DNA of 64,000 bases from Nitrosomonas communis (lineage in GTDB: Bacteria > Pseudomonadota > Gammaproteobacteria > Burkholderiales > Nitrosomonadaceae), in contig NZ_CP011451.1 in the NCBI RefSeq assembly GCF_001007935.1, positions 1,116,001 through 1,180,000 of the forward strand, in the 5' to 3' direction. Below the pieces are notes generated by a model that was not told where the DNA came from, did no database searches, and saw nothing but the letters and a program-made list of their open reading frames with translations. Of this stretch, positions 48,112 through 55,674 are shown in pieces. Each line of letters begins with the position of its first letter. Position 1 is the stretch's first letter. The position numbers and the translations under genes were made by a program.

Positions 48112-48501
48112 GTGAATCAGATAACTCAACTCAAGAGTTACTCAATAAGAGTACATAAGATAAAAGATACGATTCAAATTCTAGCTTTTCTCATAATTCT
48201 ATGGCTGCTTTTATGGCTGCCTTCTGTTGAAGTTCACGCATTTAGTGCGATCACTAGAGGTGGGTATGTTGCTTGCACAAAAAAAGAATGGTTAGAAGAC
48301 ATGTTTCGTTTTAGCGCAGCAAAAGATATATATAGCCTCCAATCTTACTTAGACTCTAGAAAGTGCATCATTCTCAAAGAAGGGCTGCTAGTTACGGTAA
48401 AAGAATTTCCTGGTTTGAGTAATATTGTAGGTTTTACTTATCGTCGTGAGGTGATAATGTGGGCTAATATAAAGGCATTAGATTATCGAGATAAAAAATA
48501 G
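48112..48501 (+). CDS. Hypothetical membrane or exported protein, prophage cargo
   Basis: 129 residues from GTG 48,112, preceded by ATGCGGAGGTATCT. One hydrophobic segment (ILAFLIILWLLLWLPSVEVHA, about residues 23-43) could be an uncleaved anchor or late signal peptide. The rest has two cysteines (VACTKKEW, RKCIIL), consistent with a small extracytoplasmic domain. No family is recognised. In lysogens genes after cI are often expressed constitutively and alter host surface or exclude other phages. Confidence 0.6.
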   Translation: MNQITQLKSYSIRVHKIKDTIQILAFLIILWLLLWLPSVEVHAFSAITRGGYVACTKKEWLEDMFRFSAAKDIYSLQSYLDSRKCIILKEGLLVTVKEFPGLSNIVGFTYRREVIMWANIKALDYRDKK

Positions 48502-48523
48502 TCACATTTGCGCGTCATATAGT

Positions 48524-48565
48524 GGCAAAGTTACCAAGCGCGGCTGTTTATAGGGCTGATACTGG
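48524..48565 (+). repeat. 42-bp repeat, copy 2
   Basis: Second copy, after the ORF at 48,112-48,501 and 153 bp before the next cargo gene. Copies 1 and 2 bracket the first cargo gene. Confidence 0.75.
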
Positions 48566-48717
48566 ATCGATTTAAAAGACATTAATTGCAACAAGGGTTT
48601 ATTGCACCTCATTTTGCGCTTCTTCAATTGACGACAACGTCATATCAAGAGAAAATCCCACCTTTATTACTACAATCCAATCCGAAATTTTTCATGCGTT
48701 TTCAAAAGGAGTAATTC

Positions 48718-49286
48718 ATGAAAAAAATTTTATTTTACTACTGTTTTTTTTGACAACTAACACTGCTAATGCCTTATCAATAATTTATGATGGCTTTAAA
48801 TGTACAGATGAATCAGCAATTTTAGGCGATCAAGCCCAAAGCATATTCACAATTGAAGAAGATTTAGGAGGTGGTAACTATAGATTATTATTGGAAAACG
48901 GATACTTGGTCTTCAAAGATAAAATTTGTATAGAATTGATTAATACTTCAATAGATCCAGCCAACTTACATGGCCTATCCAAAATAAAAGCGGTAGCATA
49001 TTTTAATGGCAATGCTCTAGTTATCTCATATGGACTCATAAAGCAAAACAAAGACATAGTGAATGGCAATCCTATATTACTCACCGACATTAACTTTCCT
49101 AGTACTTACACCCTAGTTTTTGATTATTTGCCCTCCACACAAAGGTTCAAACTTAAAAGTGCAACTAAACTCGATAATCTTTTTACCGCGCTGCATAGTG
49201 GAAGTAATAGCACTCCATCCTTCTCTAGTTCTCATGTAGATCCAATATTACCAGTAGAGGAAATACAATTCTTAATTAAAGAATAG
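48718..49286 (+). pseudogene. Exported hypothetical protein with frameshift in a T8 tract of the signal peptide
   Basis: ATG 48,718 (AAAAGGAG upstream) begins MKKILFYYCFF and then meets TGA, because of the T8 run at 48,744-48,751. Adding one T would continue in the long frame as LTTNTANA-LSIIYDGFKC, a normal signal peptide with an A-x-A cut site. The long frame then runs 178 codons to 49,286 (LAILGD-like small beta-rich domain, RLLLENGYLVFKDKICIEL). A TTG at 48,750 could start a signal-less version. It may be a pseudogene, a phase-variable gene or rely on transcript slippage. Confidence 0.6.
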
Positions 49287-49373
49287 TTCAGCTGGTTGTC
49301 GCCACCCCAAGCACACCAAATCAAAGCACAACAGCGCAGAAAAAAGGTAAGTAACTAGCAACCCAGCCCTACC

Positions 49374-49402
49374 CAACGCCCCGATCAAGGGGCGTTTTAT
49401 TT
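49374..49402 (+). terminator. Rho-independent terminator
   Basis: ACGCCCC-GATCAA-GGGGCGT followed by TTTATTTATT, a compact GC stem with a U-rich tail. It would end the transcript of the exported cargo gene, 16 bp before the next start. Confidence 0.8.
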
Positions 49403-49417
49403 ATTAAAAAATAAAAG

Positions 49418-50401
49418 ATGACTGAAGAAATAATTATAAGTAGTGAAAGTGAAGGATGGGAATTATTAGAAAAAGCGTTAGCCAATGAAATTGGTAGCGC
49501 AGCTACAATAACATTTCAGGATTGGCCGGTATTCAATCTTACAATTGAAGGTAGAGATTTCCATGGCACTATTCCAACACGAATTATGCCTTCCATCATG
49601 GATCTTCAAAAAGAAATACACAGGCTATACTGCAAAGCAAAATACAGAACCGAAGATATCAGGAAACTTACACAGGATGAAAAAGACCAATTAGAATTAG
49701 TTGTTAGCGTAAAGCCCGGCAGTAGCAATTTTTTTACTGAATTGTTCAATGCTCTAAATGAGGTTATAAAAAATTCTAACATGGACGGCACTCAAGCTTT
49801 AATTCTTGTTCTCGGTATAGGTATGATGATAACAAGTGTTGTCTGCTGGAAAGAGTGGGTACAATCAAAAGAGCGACTACATAGCAAGGAAACAACGGTT
49901 CGTCTTTCAGAAGAAGAAACAAAACGAACAAAAATAATTACTGATGCGATGAAAGAATCTTCTGAGCTCAAGAAGGATAAAGAAGATGTCGACGCATTCA
50001 GAAGTAATATATCAAGAAAACTTAAACCTACAGATCAAATCAGGGTTGATAATGAGCCCATTATTAATGGTGAAATGGCCGCAGAAATAATTCCGTCCAC
50101 CAAAGAAGAATCTGAGGATATAAGAATTGATGGCGAGTTCATCATCAATCAAGTCAAATTCCCAAATGAATATGGTGGCAAATATCGGCTTCCTATTACT
50201 TGTTTATTTGATGATAAAAATATAATGGTGGATGCCTCTCCAGATACATTAACGCAGGAAGATATATCAATACTTAAGGAAAGTGGTTTTAGCGTAAAAC
50301 GAATATTAATGCAAATCAATGCCAAGCAGCTTAGAGACCAAATTACATCAGCAAATTTAATCTCGATTCAATGGCCTAAAAGACAGGAAATTTCTAACTA
50401 A
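49418..50401 (+). CDS. Hypothetical membrane protein, prophage cargo (candidate exclusion factor)
   Basis: 327 residues: an N-terminal alpha/beta domain (WELLEKALANEIGSAATITF, DLQKEIHRLYCKAKYRTEDI, QLELVVSVKPGSSNFF), one membrane helix near residues 124-143 (QALILVLGIGMMITSVVCWK), a charged coiled coil (SEEETKRTKIITDAMKESSE) and a C-terminal domain with two DNEPIINGE/DGEFIINQV repeats. No family is recognised. Single-pass anchoring with large soluble domains recalls phage exclusion and abortive-infection proteins, but this is only inferred from architecture and place behind cI. It sits between two terminators, so it is its own transcription unit with a promoter in the short gap or readthrough. 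Confidence 0.6.
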   Translation: MTEEIIISSESEGWELLEKALANEIGSAATITFQDWPVFNLTIEGRDFHGTIPTRIMPSIMDLQKEIHRLYCKAKYRTEDIRKLTQDEKDQLELVVSVKPGSSNFFTELFNALNEVIKNSNMDGTQALILVLGIGMMITSVVCWKEWVQSKERLHSKETTVRLSEEETKRTKIITDAMKESSELKKDKEDVDAFRSNISRKLKPTDQIRVDNEPIINGEMAAEIIPSTKEESEDIRIDGEFIINQVKFPNEYGGKYRLPITCLFDDKNIMVDASPDTLTQEDISILKESGFSVKRILMQINAKQLRDQITSANLISIQWPKRQEISN

Positions 50402-50427
50402 TCTAGCCCAGCGCGGGCTTTTCACTG
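50402..50427 (+). terminator. Rho-independent terminator after the membrane cargo gene
   Basis: AGCCC-AGCGC-GGGCT followed by TTTC directly after the stop codon. Short but typical stem. The rest of the 50,402-50,692 gap shows no gene. Confidence 0.65.
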
Positions 50428-50692
50428 GCAAGAACTATTTGTATTACAAGAGCCAGGTGCGGCGCATAGCTATAGAAGGGAGGTAAGAAACGACTAACTA
50501 TGCACCGCGAGGGGATGGAAAATATATACATAGCCGATGACTTAGCAAGAAGAGAGTCAGCAGGTATGTACGGAGCACTCCTATATAAAAGGAGAACTAT
50601 TAAGACTCATTCTCAACAATAAAGTTCAAAAACTTAGATACTTGGTGACGCTTTAGGAAAAATTAAAAGCGTAGTACATAGCAAAGACTGGT

Positions 50693-50890
50693 TTATGAAT
50701 AATCCCTTTCTATATATTTTTCATATTCGTCAGGATAATTATTTCTCAATTCACTGGATAATTCATTAACCCTCTCAACGCATCTATTAACCCACTTATC
50801 AGAACCAATATATCCAGAATTATTATCTACCGCTCTCTTTAATTCAGCTTGAGCTTGGTCAATTTCTTCTAAGAGATTGCTTAGTTCCAT
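50693..50890 (-). CDS. Small helical prophage protein
   Basis: 65 residues, acidic, almost all helix (LSNLLEEIDQAQAELKRAVD, CVERVNELSSELRNN). AGGAGG lies 8 bases before ATG 50,890, one of the best ribosome binding sites in the prophage, which supports translation. No family known. Confidence 0.6.
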   Translation of the reverse strand: MELSNLLEEIDQAQAELKRAVDNNSGYIGSDKWVNRCVERVNELSSELRNNYPDEYEKYIERDYS

Positions 50891-51193
50891 ATCAATTTCC
50901 TCCTATTAGAAACTTCTTTTGAGCAATATTCATATTAATTCAGACACATGCAAACTGTTTTAAATCCCTAACGGGATTTTTAACGGATTATTTCTAATCT
51001 ACATTACATTTTTTTTGACTCGTTTTTACCTTTCGCCCTACCCACACCCTCTTAAATAAGCTCATAGAAACTCCTTGCGTTAAACATAAATAGATTTTAA
51101 CAGCCTATGTTAAGTTATACTTGACTTTATTAGTCAAGCTGCTCTAAACTTATCCTACCAACCCAACAATAAGTTATCTACCAGGAGACCACT
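50891..51193. other. Promoter-bearing intergenic region
   Basis: About 300 bp between divergent small genes. Apart from the promoter/operator listed next, nothing is recognised. Confidence 0.4.
51111..51150 (+). promoter_or_regulatory. Possible promoter with CI-like operator
   Basis: TTGACT (51,121) and TAAACT (51,145) are separated by 18 bases. TAAGTTATACTTG at 51,111 differs by two bases from the cro-cI operator CAAGTAATACTTG, and CTTGACT/AGTCAAG forms a dyad over the -35. This would place the small-ORF chain under CI or Cro control. Confidence 0.4.
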
Positions 51194-51370
51194 ATGGCAT
51201 TCCAATTCGAATTAGATGAAGAAGTAACCGATGACAACGGCAAAGAAGGCCTGATCATCGGCCGGTTTGAATTTAGCGGCACCTCACCCGGCTATCTGGT
51301 CAGCTTCGTAAATGATGACGGCTTCACGTTTGATCAATATAAATCAGAGTCAGCATTAACAAAAAAGTGA
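51194..51370 (+). CDS. Small prophage protein, 58 residues
   Basis: ATG 51,194 follows CCAGGAGACCACT, a strong ribosome binding site. Reads MAFQFELDEEVTDDNGKE then GRFEFSGTSPGYLVSF: a small acidic beta-rich protein. First gene of a chain of tiny coupled ORFs. Confidence 0.6.
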   Translation: MAFQFELDEEVTDDNGKEGLIIGRFEFSGTSPGYLVSFVNDDGFTFDQYKSESALTKK

Positions 51371-51375
51371 GAAAC

Positions 51376-51552
51376 ATGAAACCGACTGTAAAAGTTAGAC
51401 GGTTAATTAACTTCAATATTTCAGTCACTTGGATTGGAGGCATGTATACATGCTATCAAATGCTGTTTTTCAATTCTGAATCGGCTCGTTATTACGCTAC
51501 TGAAGTTCATGGCATTGAGCCAAAGATCAAAGTGGAGCCATGCGTGAATTGA
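51376..51552 (+). CDS. Small prophage protein, 58 residues
   Basis: Starts 5 bp after the previous stop (or at GTG 51,367, overlapping it). Reads KPTVKVRRLINFNISVTW and MLFFNSESARYYATEVHG. No known domain. Its last codons overlap the next ORF. Confidence 0.5.
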   Translation: MKPTVKVRRLINFNISVTWIGGMYTCYQMLFFNSESARYYATEVHGIEPKIKVEPCVN

Positions 51553-51686
51553 TCCAGCAAATTGTATTTCAGTTGTTCATTGCTGTTCTGTATGTAGTGA
51601 CACTGTTCTTCACCCTGCTTTCAATTGATGATGTTTATTTCCCAATGGTTTGGGATTCGATCAAGAAACAAGGATGCTGCTCATGA
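51540..51686 (+). CDS. Small membrane protein, 48 residues
   Basis: Overlaps the previous gene by 13 bp; reads MRELIQQIVFQLFIAVLY then VVTLFFTLLSIDD, a single membrane helix. Its stop overlaps the next ATG (ATGA). GTGGAG lies just before the start. Confidence 0.5.
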   Translation: MRELIQQIVFQLFIAVLYVVTLFFTLLSIDDVYFPMVWDSIKKQGCCS

Positions 51687-51856
51687 ATATTACTTCAGGA
51701 ATGAAAGTGAGATTCCACCCGATTATTGGTGGCAAGCACGATGGGAATCTCTACGAGGTTAGATGCACAGGGAAGTTGTATGGCCGTGATTTTGCATGGC
51801 TTGGAAGTAAAACTGATCCTGTTGATATACGATCCCGACCATGCCTATGTCATTAA
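51683..51856 (+). CDS. Small prophage protein, 57 residues
   Basis: Starts at the ATGA overlap with the membrane peptide. Reads SGMKVRFHPIIGGKHDGNLY then GKLYGRDFAWL, a small SH3-like pattern as in some phage early proteins. No firm family. Confidence 0.5.
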   Translation: MNITSGMKVRFHPIIGGKHDGNLYEVRCTGKLYGRDFAWLGSKTDPVDIRSRPCLCH

Positions 51857-51902
51857 AAAACTGTTACGATCCCGATCGTGATAGTTAATAAAGGTTATTG
51901 AT

Positions 51903-52184
51903 ATGAGCAAGCAATTCAGCAATATAGAAAATCTTCGTGAACTTAGGCTTAAGTTTGGCCTGAGCCAGACAGAATTTTGGAGCGCGGTGGGAATTACGCA
52001 AACAGGCGGATCAAAATATGAGTCGGGTAAAAGCATGCCAAAACCAGTAAGAGAGCTGGTGAGACTGATTTATGTTGAAGAGGTAGATTTGGCTAAAGCT
52101 AAAAGAATCGATCTGGAGATAGTAAGAATGCTCAAGGAGCAGCATCCTGAAATCTATAAAAGCATCAAAGATTCAATTAAATAA
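51903..52184 (+). CDS. XRE-type helix-turn-helix protein
   Basis: 93 residues. IENLRELRLKFGLSQTEFWS and VGITQTGGSKYESGKSMP form an XRE helix-turn-helix, with PVRELVRLIYVEEVDLAKAK as a helical tail. A second DNA-binding regulator beside CI/Cro/CII, perhaps controlling the small-ORF block. Confidence 0.75.
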   Translation: MSKQFSNIENLRELRLKFGLSQTEFWSAVGITQTGGSKYESGKSMPKPVRELVRLIYVEEVDLAKAKRIDLEIVRMLKEQHPEIYKSIKDSIK

Positions 52185-52189
52185 TTTTT

Positions 52190-52282
52190 ATGGAAGTGGT
52201 TATGGGATTTGTTGGCAGAAGAAAAGAAAAGCAATTAGCACACATTGCACACAAGTTTGATTATGTGAGGCCGCAGACATGA
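52190..52282 (+). CDS. 30-residue basic peptide
   Basis: ATG 52,190 is 5 bp after the HTH gene; reads MGFVGRRKEKQLAHIAHKFD. It is linked by an ATGA overlap to the next ORF, which suggests translation coupling rather than an important product. Confidence 0.35.
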   Translation: MEVVMGFVGRRKEKQLAHIAHKFDYVRPQT

Positions 52283-52410
52283 GTTTTTGGGAGCGTTTTA
52301 GGTTCTGGCGTGAGCGCAAATTATCCGTACTCGAATCAATAAGACGGGCTCGCAATATTAATAGCATCCTGTATTACGAGTTTTACGATTTTATGCATAG
52401 AGGTTCATGA
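52279..52410 (+). CDS. 43-residue basic peptide
   Basis: Starts at the ATGA overlap. Reads MSFWERFRFWRERKLSVLES, rich in Arg and aromatic residues. No family. Confidence 0.4.
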   Translation: MSFWERFRFWRERKLSVLESIRRARNINSILYYEFYDFMHRGS

Positions 52411-52455
52411 ATGGGCTGAGTTTAAGCCCACAGATTTAACAACAAGGGAGATGCT

Positions 52456-52515
52456 ATGAGCAACAACATATTAGAAACCTGCCGTGAGCTAATAAATGTA
52501 TACCCTCTGGTCTAA
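52456..52515 (+). other. 19-codon leader ORF before the HNH gene
   Basis: ATG 52,456 follows AAGGGAGATGCT, a good ribosome binding site, and the ORF overlaps the HNH start by 20 bases in another frame. The HNH ATG has no such site, so translation of this peptide may feed it. Confidence 0.4.
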
Positions 52516-53029
52516 AGACGAGGAAAAACTGTTGGCGCATCTCTACCCCAACAGCCACCACAAAGCATTGGTCAAGCTGTTCAGAGGGCGCTTTGATCAT
52601 GTCAAGATCAGAGCCAAAGCCATGAAAAAAGGATTACATAAATCAGAGCGCTATTACCAGGGCATCTATACCAAAAATGCAAATCCCTGGAACAAAGGAC
52701 TCACCCTCAATCCAGCGTTAAAACAATACCAGATGCCAGGCTTTGGCCGAATCAGAAAAAATCGTAACGGTTATCTGGAAGTCTGGCACCAAGGCAAATT
52801 CCAGGTGCTCTCGCATGTCATATGGGAGAAGCACCACGGCAAGCCGGTACCGCATGGCATGACCTTGCGCTATGCCGATGGGGACAAGGACAACGTAGAC
52901 ATCAACAATCTGGTACTGACCAGCAGAAGTGACGTCATACGCGAACATTCATTCAGCAATTATCCGAAAGAAATCAGGGAAGTTCACCTGATGAACAAAG
53001 AAATCAACAGGATCATCAACAATGAATAA
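52496..53029 (+). CDS. HNH endonuclease
   Basis: 177 residues. The C-terminal HNH_3 motif is visible: VLSHVIWEKHHGKPVPHGMT then DGDKDNVDINNLVLTSR (H, D/N and N of the fold). The N-terminal part (WSKDEEKLLAHLYPNSHHKA) is an SPO1-type DNA-recognition region. In phages these proteins help packaging or act as homing nucleases. It overlaps the next gene by 8 bp. Confidence 0.85.
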   Translation: MYTLWSKDEEKLLAHLYPNSHHKALVKLFRGRFDHVKIRAKAMKKGLHKSERYYQGIYTKNANPWNKGLTLNPALKQYQMPGFGRIRKNRNGYLEVWHQGKFQVLSHVIWEKHHGKPVPHGMTLRYADGDKDNVDINNLVLTSRSDVIREHSFSNYPKEIREVHLMNKEINRIINNE

Positions 53030-53363
53030 TCAAAACAACATCACCGAACTGCGCGCCATCCTATTCGATACGCTGCGCGGATTGAAAGATAAAACAATCG
53101 ACATCGAGCACGCCAAAGCGATCTCTGACACCGCTCAAGTCATCATCAACTCAGGCAAAGTGGAAGCAGACTACGCCAAACATTACAAAAAGAAAACCAC
53201 ATCATTTATGCACGACAAAATCATAGATTCATCGTCAGACGAATCTAATGACATCGATGATGACGATACAGATGATCGACGTGAGCTGGCAGACGTTAAC
53301 CGCACTGAACCCAAATTAACCAGTTATGTGCACCGCGCTGGCGGTGGGAAGGAGCGGATTTAA
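53022..53363 (+). CDS. Phage protein with acidic tail
   Basis: 113 residues. The first 60 residues (LRAILFDTLRGLKDKTIDIE, AISDTAQVIINSGKVEADY) are a helical domain seen in phage early regions next to HNH genes; the tail has a run rich in Asp (SNDIDDDDTDDRRE). No function is established. Confidence 0.6.
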   Translation: MNNQNNITELRAILFDTLRGLKDKTIDIEHAKAISDTAQVIINSGKVEADYAKHYKKKTTSFMHDKIIDSSSDESNDIDDDDTDDRRELADVNRTEPKLTSYVHRAGGGKERI

Positions 53364-53608
53364 TTTAGCAAATTTACCGGGACCACCAGAAAAACGAGAG
53401 TATGAGGTTCTGTTTCATCTGGATCCAAGATCTCATCAACACGTACAGAAATTGGCTCATATGTCTCAGGACGAACAAGGCAAGGTCTAATGATTAAATC
53501 ACCTATATTCGGCAGCGTAGCGCAAGATGAATCACATAGATTTTCATTATATGAGACCTTGCCTACATCCCATGGATACACAGCCCATCCTACAGCCGGA
53601 TTACTCAT
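53360..53608 (-). CDS. Small hypothetical protein
   Basis: 82 residues from ATG 53,608: SNPAVGWAVYPWDVGKVSYN, four cysteines in the first half (LCDSSCATLP, RPCLV), and HTLVFLVVPVNLLN at the end. It is opposite to its neighbours and overlaps the stop of the preceding gene. No family known. Confidence 0.45.
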   Translation of the reverse strand: MSNPAVGWAVYPWDVGKVSYNENLCDSSCATLPNIGDLIIRPCLVRPETYEPISVRVDEILDPDETEPHTLVFLVVPVNLLN

Positions 53609-53708
53609 TGTCGTTTCTCGGCAACATTGTGAAGTGAATTTACATAATATCACCATATTGTTGTGAGTTATGAAAAGTTAATGAACCAACACCAAAAAGA
53701 TAAATTAA

Positions 53709-53894
53709 ATGCGAGTCTACAATCAAATCATCAAATTCCCTGAGCGAGCTATGGCGGCCATTATCGGCGGTCATCCAGCTGCTGATCCAGTCATCACTGA
53801 AGACGTGGTAATTGGCGCCGTGGATGATAGCCAAAACAACAGAGAGATAAGTAGCCAGCTAATCAACAAGCTGTTTGACAACATTATTATATGA
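53709..53894 (+). CDS. Possible small protein
   Basis: 61 codons (VYNQIIKFPERAMAAIIGGH). No ribosome binding site is visible, so this is doubtful. Confidence 0.3.
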   Translation: MRVYNQIIKFPERAMAAIIGGHPAADPVITEDVVIGAVDDSQNNREISSQLINKLFDNIII

Positions 53895-53929
53895 TCACCC
53901 ATGGCACATGGGGGCAACGGTACGTAATT

Positions 53930-54030
53930 CGCCGTCGCGGTATATCAGGAGCCTGACCCACGGCAGGCTTGAATGTGCCACTACCGAAGGGAAGCCCTGG
54001 TGCTTGAGGGCATCAGGGATACAAGAATAG
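53930..54030 (+). ncRNA. Possible structured RNA region
   Basis: Holds GCCTG/CAGGC (8-base loop) and CCCTG/CAGGG hairpins, and ACCGAAGGGAAG, also found inside the hairpin loop at 46.07-46.12 kb. No coding frame. Structure and repetition suggest an RNA or regulatory site; not a known family. Confidence 0.3.
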
Positions 54031-54055
54031 ATAACAACAATAAAAAGAGAGGAGC

Positions 54056-54295
54056 ATGATGCTTAAAGATATAAGAAGTTTCGTCATCCATGCATGCGCA
54101 TTCATCATTATAGGAGCGTGTGTTTCTTTTGGAATGATAGGCATGCAATTGATTTTACCGAATCCAAAGCATGAACTTAAAGTGGTTATCTGCTACGTAG
54201 ATGAAATTGATACTGTTGAAATGTGCAGACCTTTAGAAGAACTCAAGCAAGAAGAGAAGATTGGTAATACATCAGGTAATAAACGAATACTTTAA
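54056..54295 (+). CDS. Small membrane protein
   Basis: 79 residues; AGAGAGGAGC precedes the ATG. One membrane helix (VIHACAFIIIGACVSFGMIG) then a small periplasmic-like part with two Cys (VVICYVDE, VEMCRPLEE). No family known. Lies just before the excision/integration genes. Confidence 0.55.
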   Translation: MMLKDIRSFVIHACAFIIIGACVSFGMIGMQLILPNPKHELKVVICYVDEIDTVEMCRPLEELKQEEKIGNTSGNKRIL

Positions 54296-54337
54296 AGTGA
54301 CCAATAAACTGATGAGGAAAGCAAGGGGTTGTAATTT

Positions 54338-54551
54338 ATGGAACAGACATCGGAAAGTATCTGGTTAAGCAAATCAGATCTAGAAGAGCTAACCGGGTAT
54401 AAAAAAATCATTGCAGATTGAATTCTTGAGAGATCGCGGCATTGCATTTATCGTAAATGGAGCGGGACGACCTATTGTAGCCAAAACAGCATGGACAGGT
54501 CAGCCAGCGCCACAGATTAATAAAAAATGGCAGCCTAATTTTGCTGGGTAA
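54338..54551 (+). pseudogene. DUF4224 protein, frameshifted at an A7 run
   Basis: ATG 54,338 begins ESIWLSKSDLEELTGYKK; the A7 run at 54,401-54,407 then shifts the frame to an early TGA. In the +1 frame it continues SLQIEFLRDRGIAFIVNGAG and RPIVAKTAWTG to TAA 54,549-54,551, the standard DUF4224 sequence. These small proteins sit beside phage integrases and may be excisionase-like. One extra A explains the break. If real, excision could be impaired. Confidence 0.7.
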
Positions 54552-54556
54552 AAATC

Positions 54557-55591
54557 ATGGGGAGACTTCCTTACGCTCATAAAAATTTGCCTAGACGCAT
54601 GCGAGCCAGAAAGCGTGGCAAGTCTATCTATTATTTTTATGATGCTGGCGGCAAACCACGCAAAGAGATACCGCTTGGTAAAGATTACGCAATGGCAGTC
54701 AAAAAGTGGGCTGAATTAGAGATTGATGCCAAGCCTATCCATCACCAGGTGATGACGTTTCGGTACGTTGCAGAGCGGTATATCAAGGAAGTATTGCCGA
54801 CCAAAGCGCCTGCGACACAGAAGGATAACCTTCGCGAATTGCAGATGCTGTATAAATTCTTCGACAATCCCCCTGCCCCACTTGACGAAATAGAGCCGAT
54901 CCATATCAGGCAGTACATTGATATGCGAACGCAATCAGGTGCAGCTGTCAGGGCAAAAAGAGAAAAGGCTTTATTTAGTCACATATTCAATAAAGCACGT
55001 GAGTGGGGATACACATCACGTCCCAATCCTTGCGCTGGAATCCGTGGCGCAAAAGAGAAAGGAAGGAAAAGCGTTTATATCACTGATCGCATGTATAGCG
55101 ATGTGTATGACGCAGCCGAGCAACCACTTAAAGATGCAATGGATTTAGCTTATCTAACCGGTCAGCGCCCATCTGACGTTCTCAAAATGACAGAGAGAGA
55201 TATAGACGATGGAGCGCTGTGTGTTGTCCAGAACAAAACGGGCGCAAAGCTTAGGATCATCATTGAGGGTGAGCTGACAACATTATTGGCTAGGATATCC
55301 GCAAGGAAAGCTAGCTATAAAGTGATAAGCATGCATCTAATTGTTAATGAAACAGGACAACCAATCAAGTTAAGGGCGCTGCAAGATCAGTTCCATAAGG
55401 CGCGTGATAAGGCCGGGGTAGATAAGGACTCGTTCCAATTTAGGGATTTGAGGGCAAAAGCTGGAACTGATAAAACAGAATCATCTGGTGATATCAGACA
55501 AGCTCAGAAGCAACTTGGGCACTCTAATATCACAACGACTGAGCATTATATTCGTGGTAGAAAAGGCGAGAAAGTTAAACCAACAAAATGA
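54557..55591 (+). CDS. Phage tyrosine recombinase (integrase)
   Basis: 344 residues. N-terminal arm-binding part (YYFYDAGGKPRKEIPLGKDY), core-binding SAM-like domain (about 65-165) and catalytic domain with Arg204 (TGQRPSDVLKM), FRDLR at 295-299, His322 (LGHSN) and nucleophile Tyr331 (TTEHYI). The usual HxxR has Arg296 instead of His, seen in some phage integrases. It lies 84 bp from attR, so it catalyses recombination at the tRNA-Leu site. The frame is intact. Confidence 0.92.
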   Translation: MGRLPYAHKNLPRRMRARKRGKSIYYFYDAGGKPRKEIPLGKDYAMAVKKWAELEIDAKPIHHQVMTFRYVAERYIKEVLPTKAPATQKDNLRELQMLYKFFDNPPAPLDEIEPIHIRQYIDMRTQSGAAVRAKREKALFSHIFNKAREWGYTSRPNPCAGIRGAKEKGRKSVYITDRMYSDVYDAAEQPLKDAMDLAYLTGQRPSDVLKMTERDIDDGALCVVQNKTGAKLRIIIEGELTTLLARISARKASYKVISMHLIVNETGQPIKLRALQDQFHKARDKAGVDKDSFQFRDLRAKAGTDKTESSGDIRQAQKQLGHSNITTTEHYIRGRKGEKVKPTK

Positions 55592-55595
55592 GGAA

Positions 55596-55614
55596 TTGCG
55601 GAAAATTTCCGCAA
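55596..55614. promoter_or_regulatory. Palindrome TTGCGGAAA/TTTCCGCAA at the attR arm
   Basis: A perfect 9-bp dyad right after the integrase stop and 60 bp from attR. The same 9-mer occurs twice near attL. It may be an arm-type site and also a weak transcript end. Confidence 0.5.
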
Positions 55615-55674
55615 AAGACAAAAAACGAGCAGACACATTCTGACGATGATCAATTCTAACTTATTGTTTTTATT

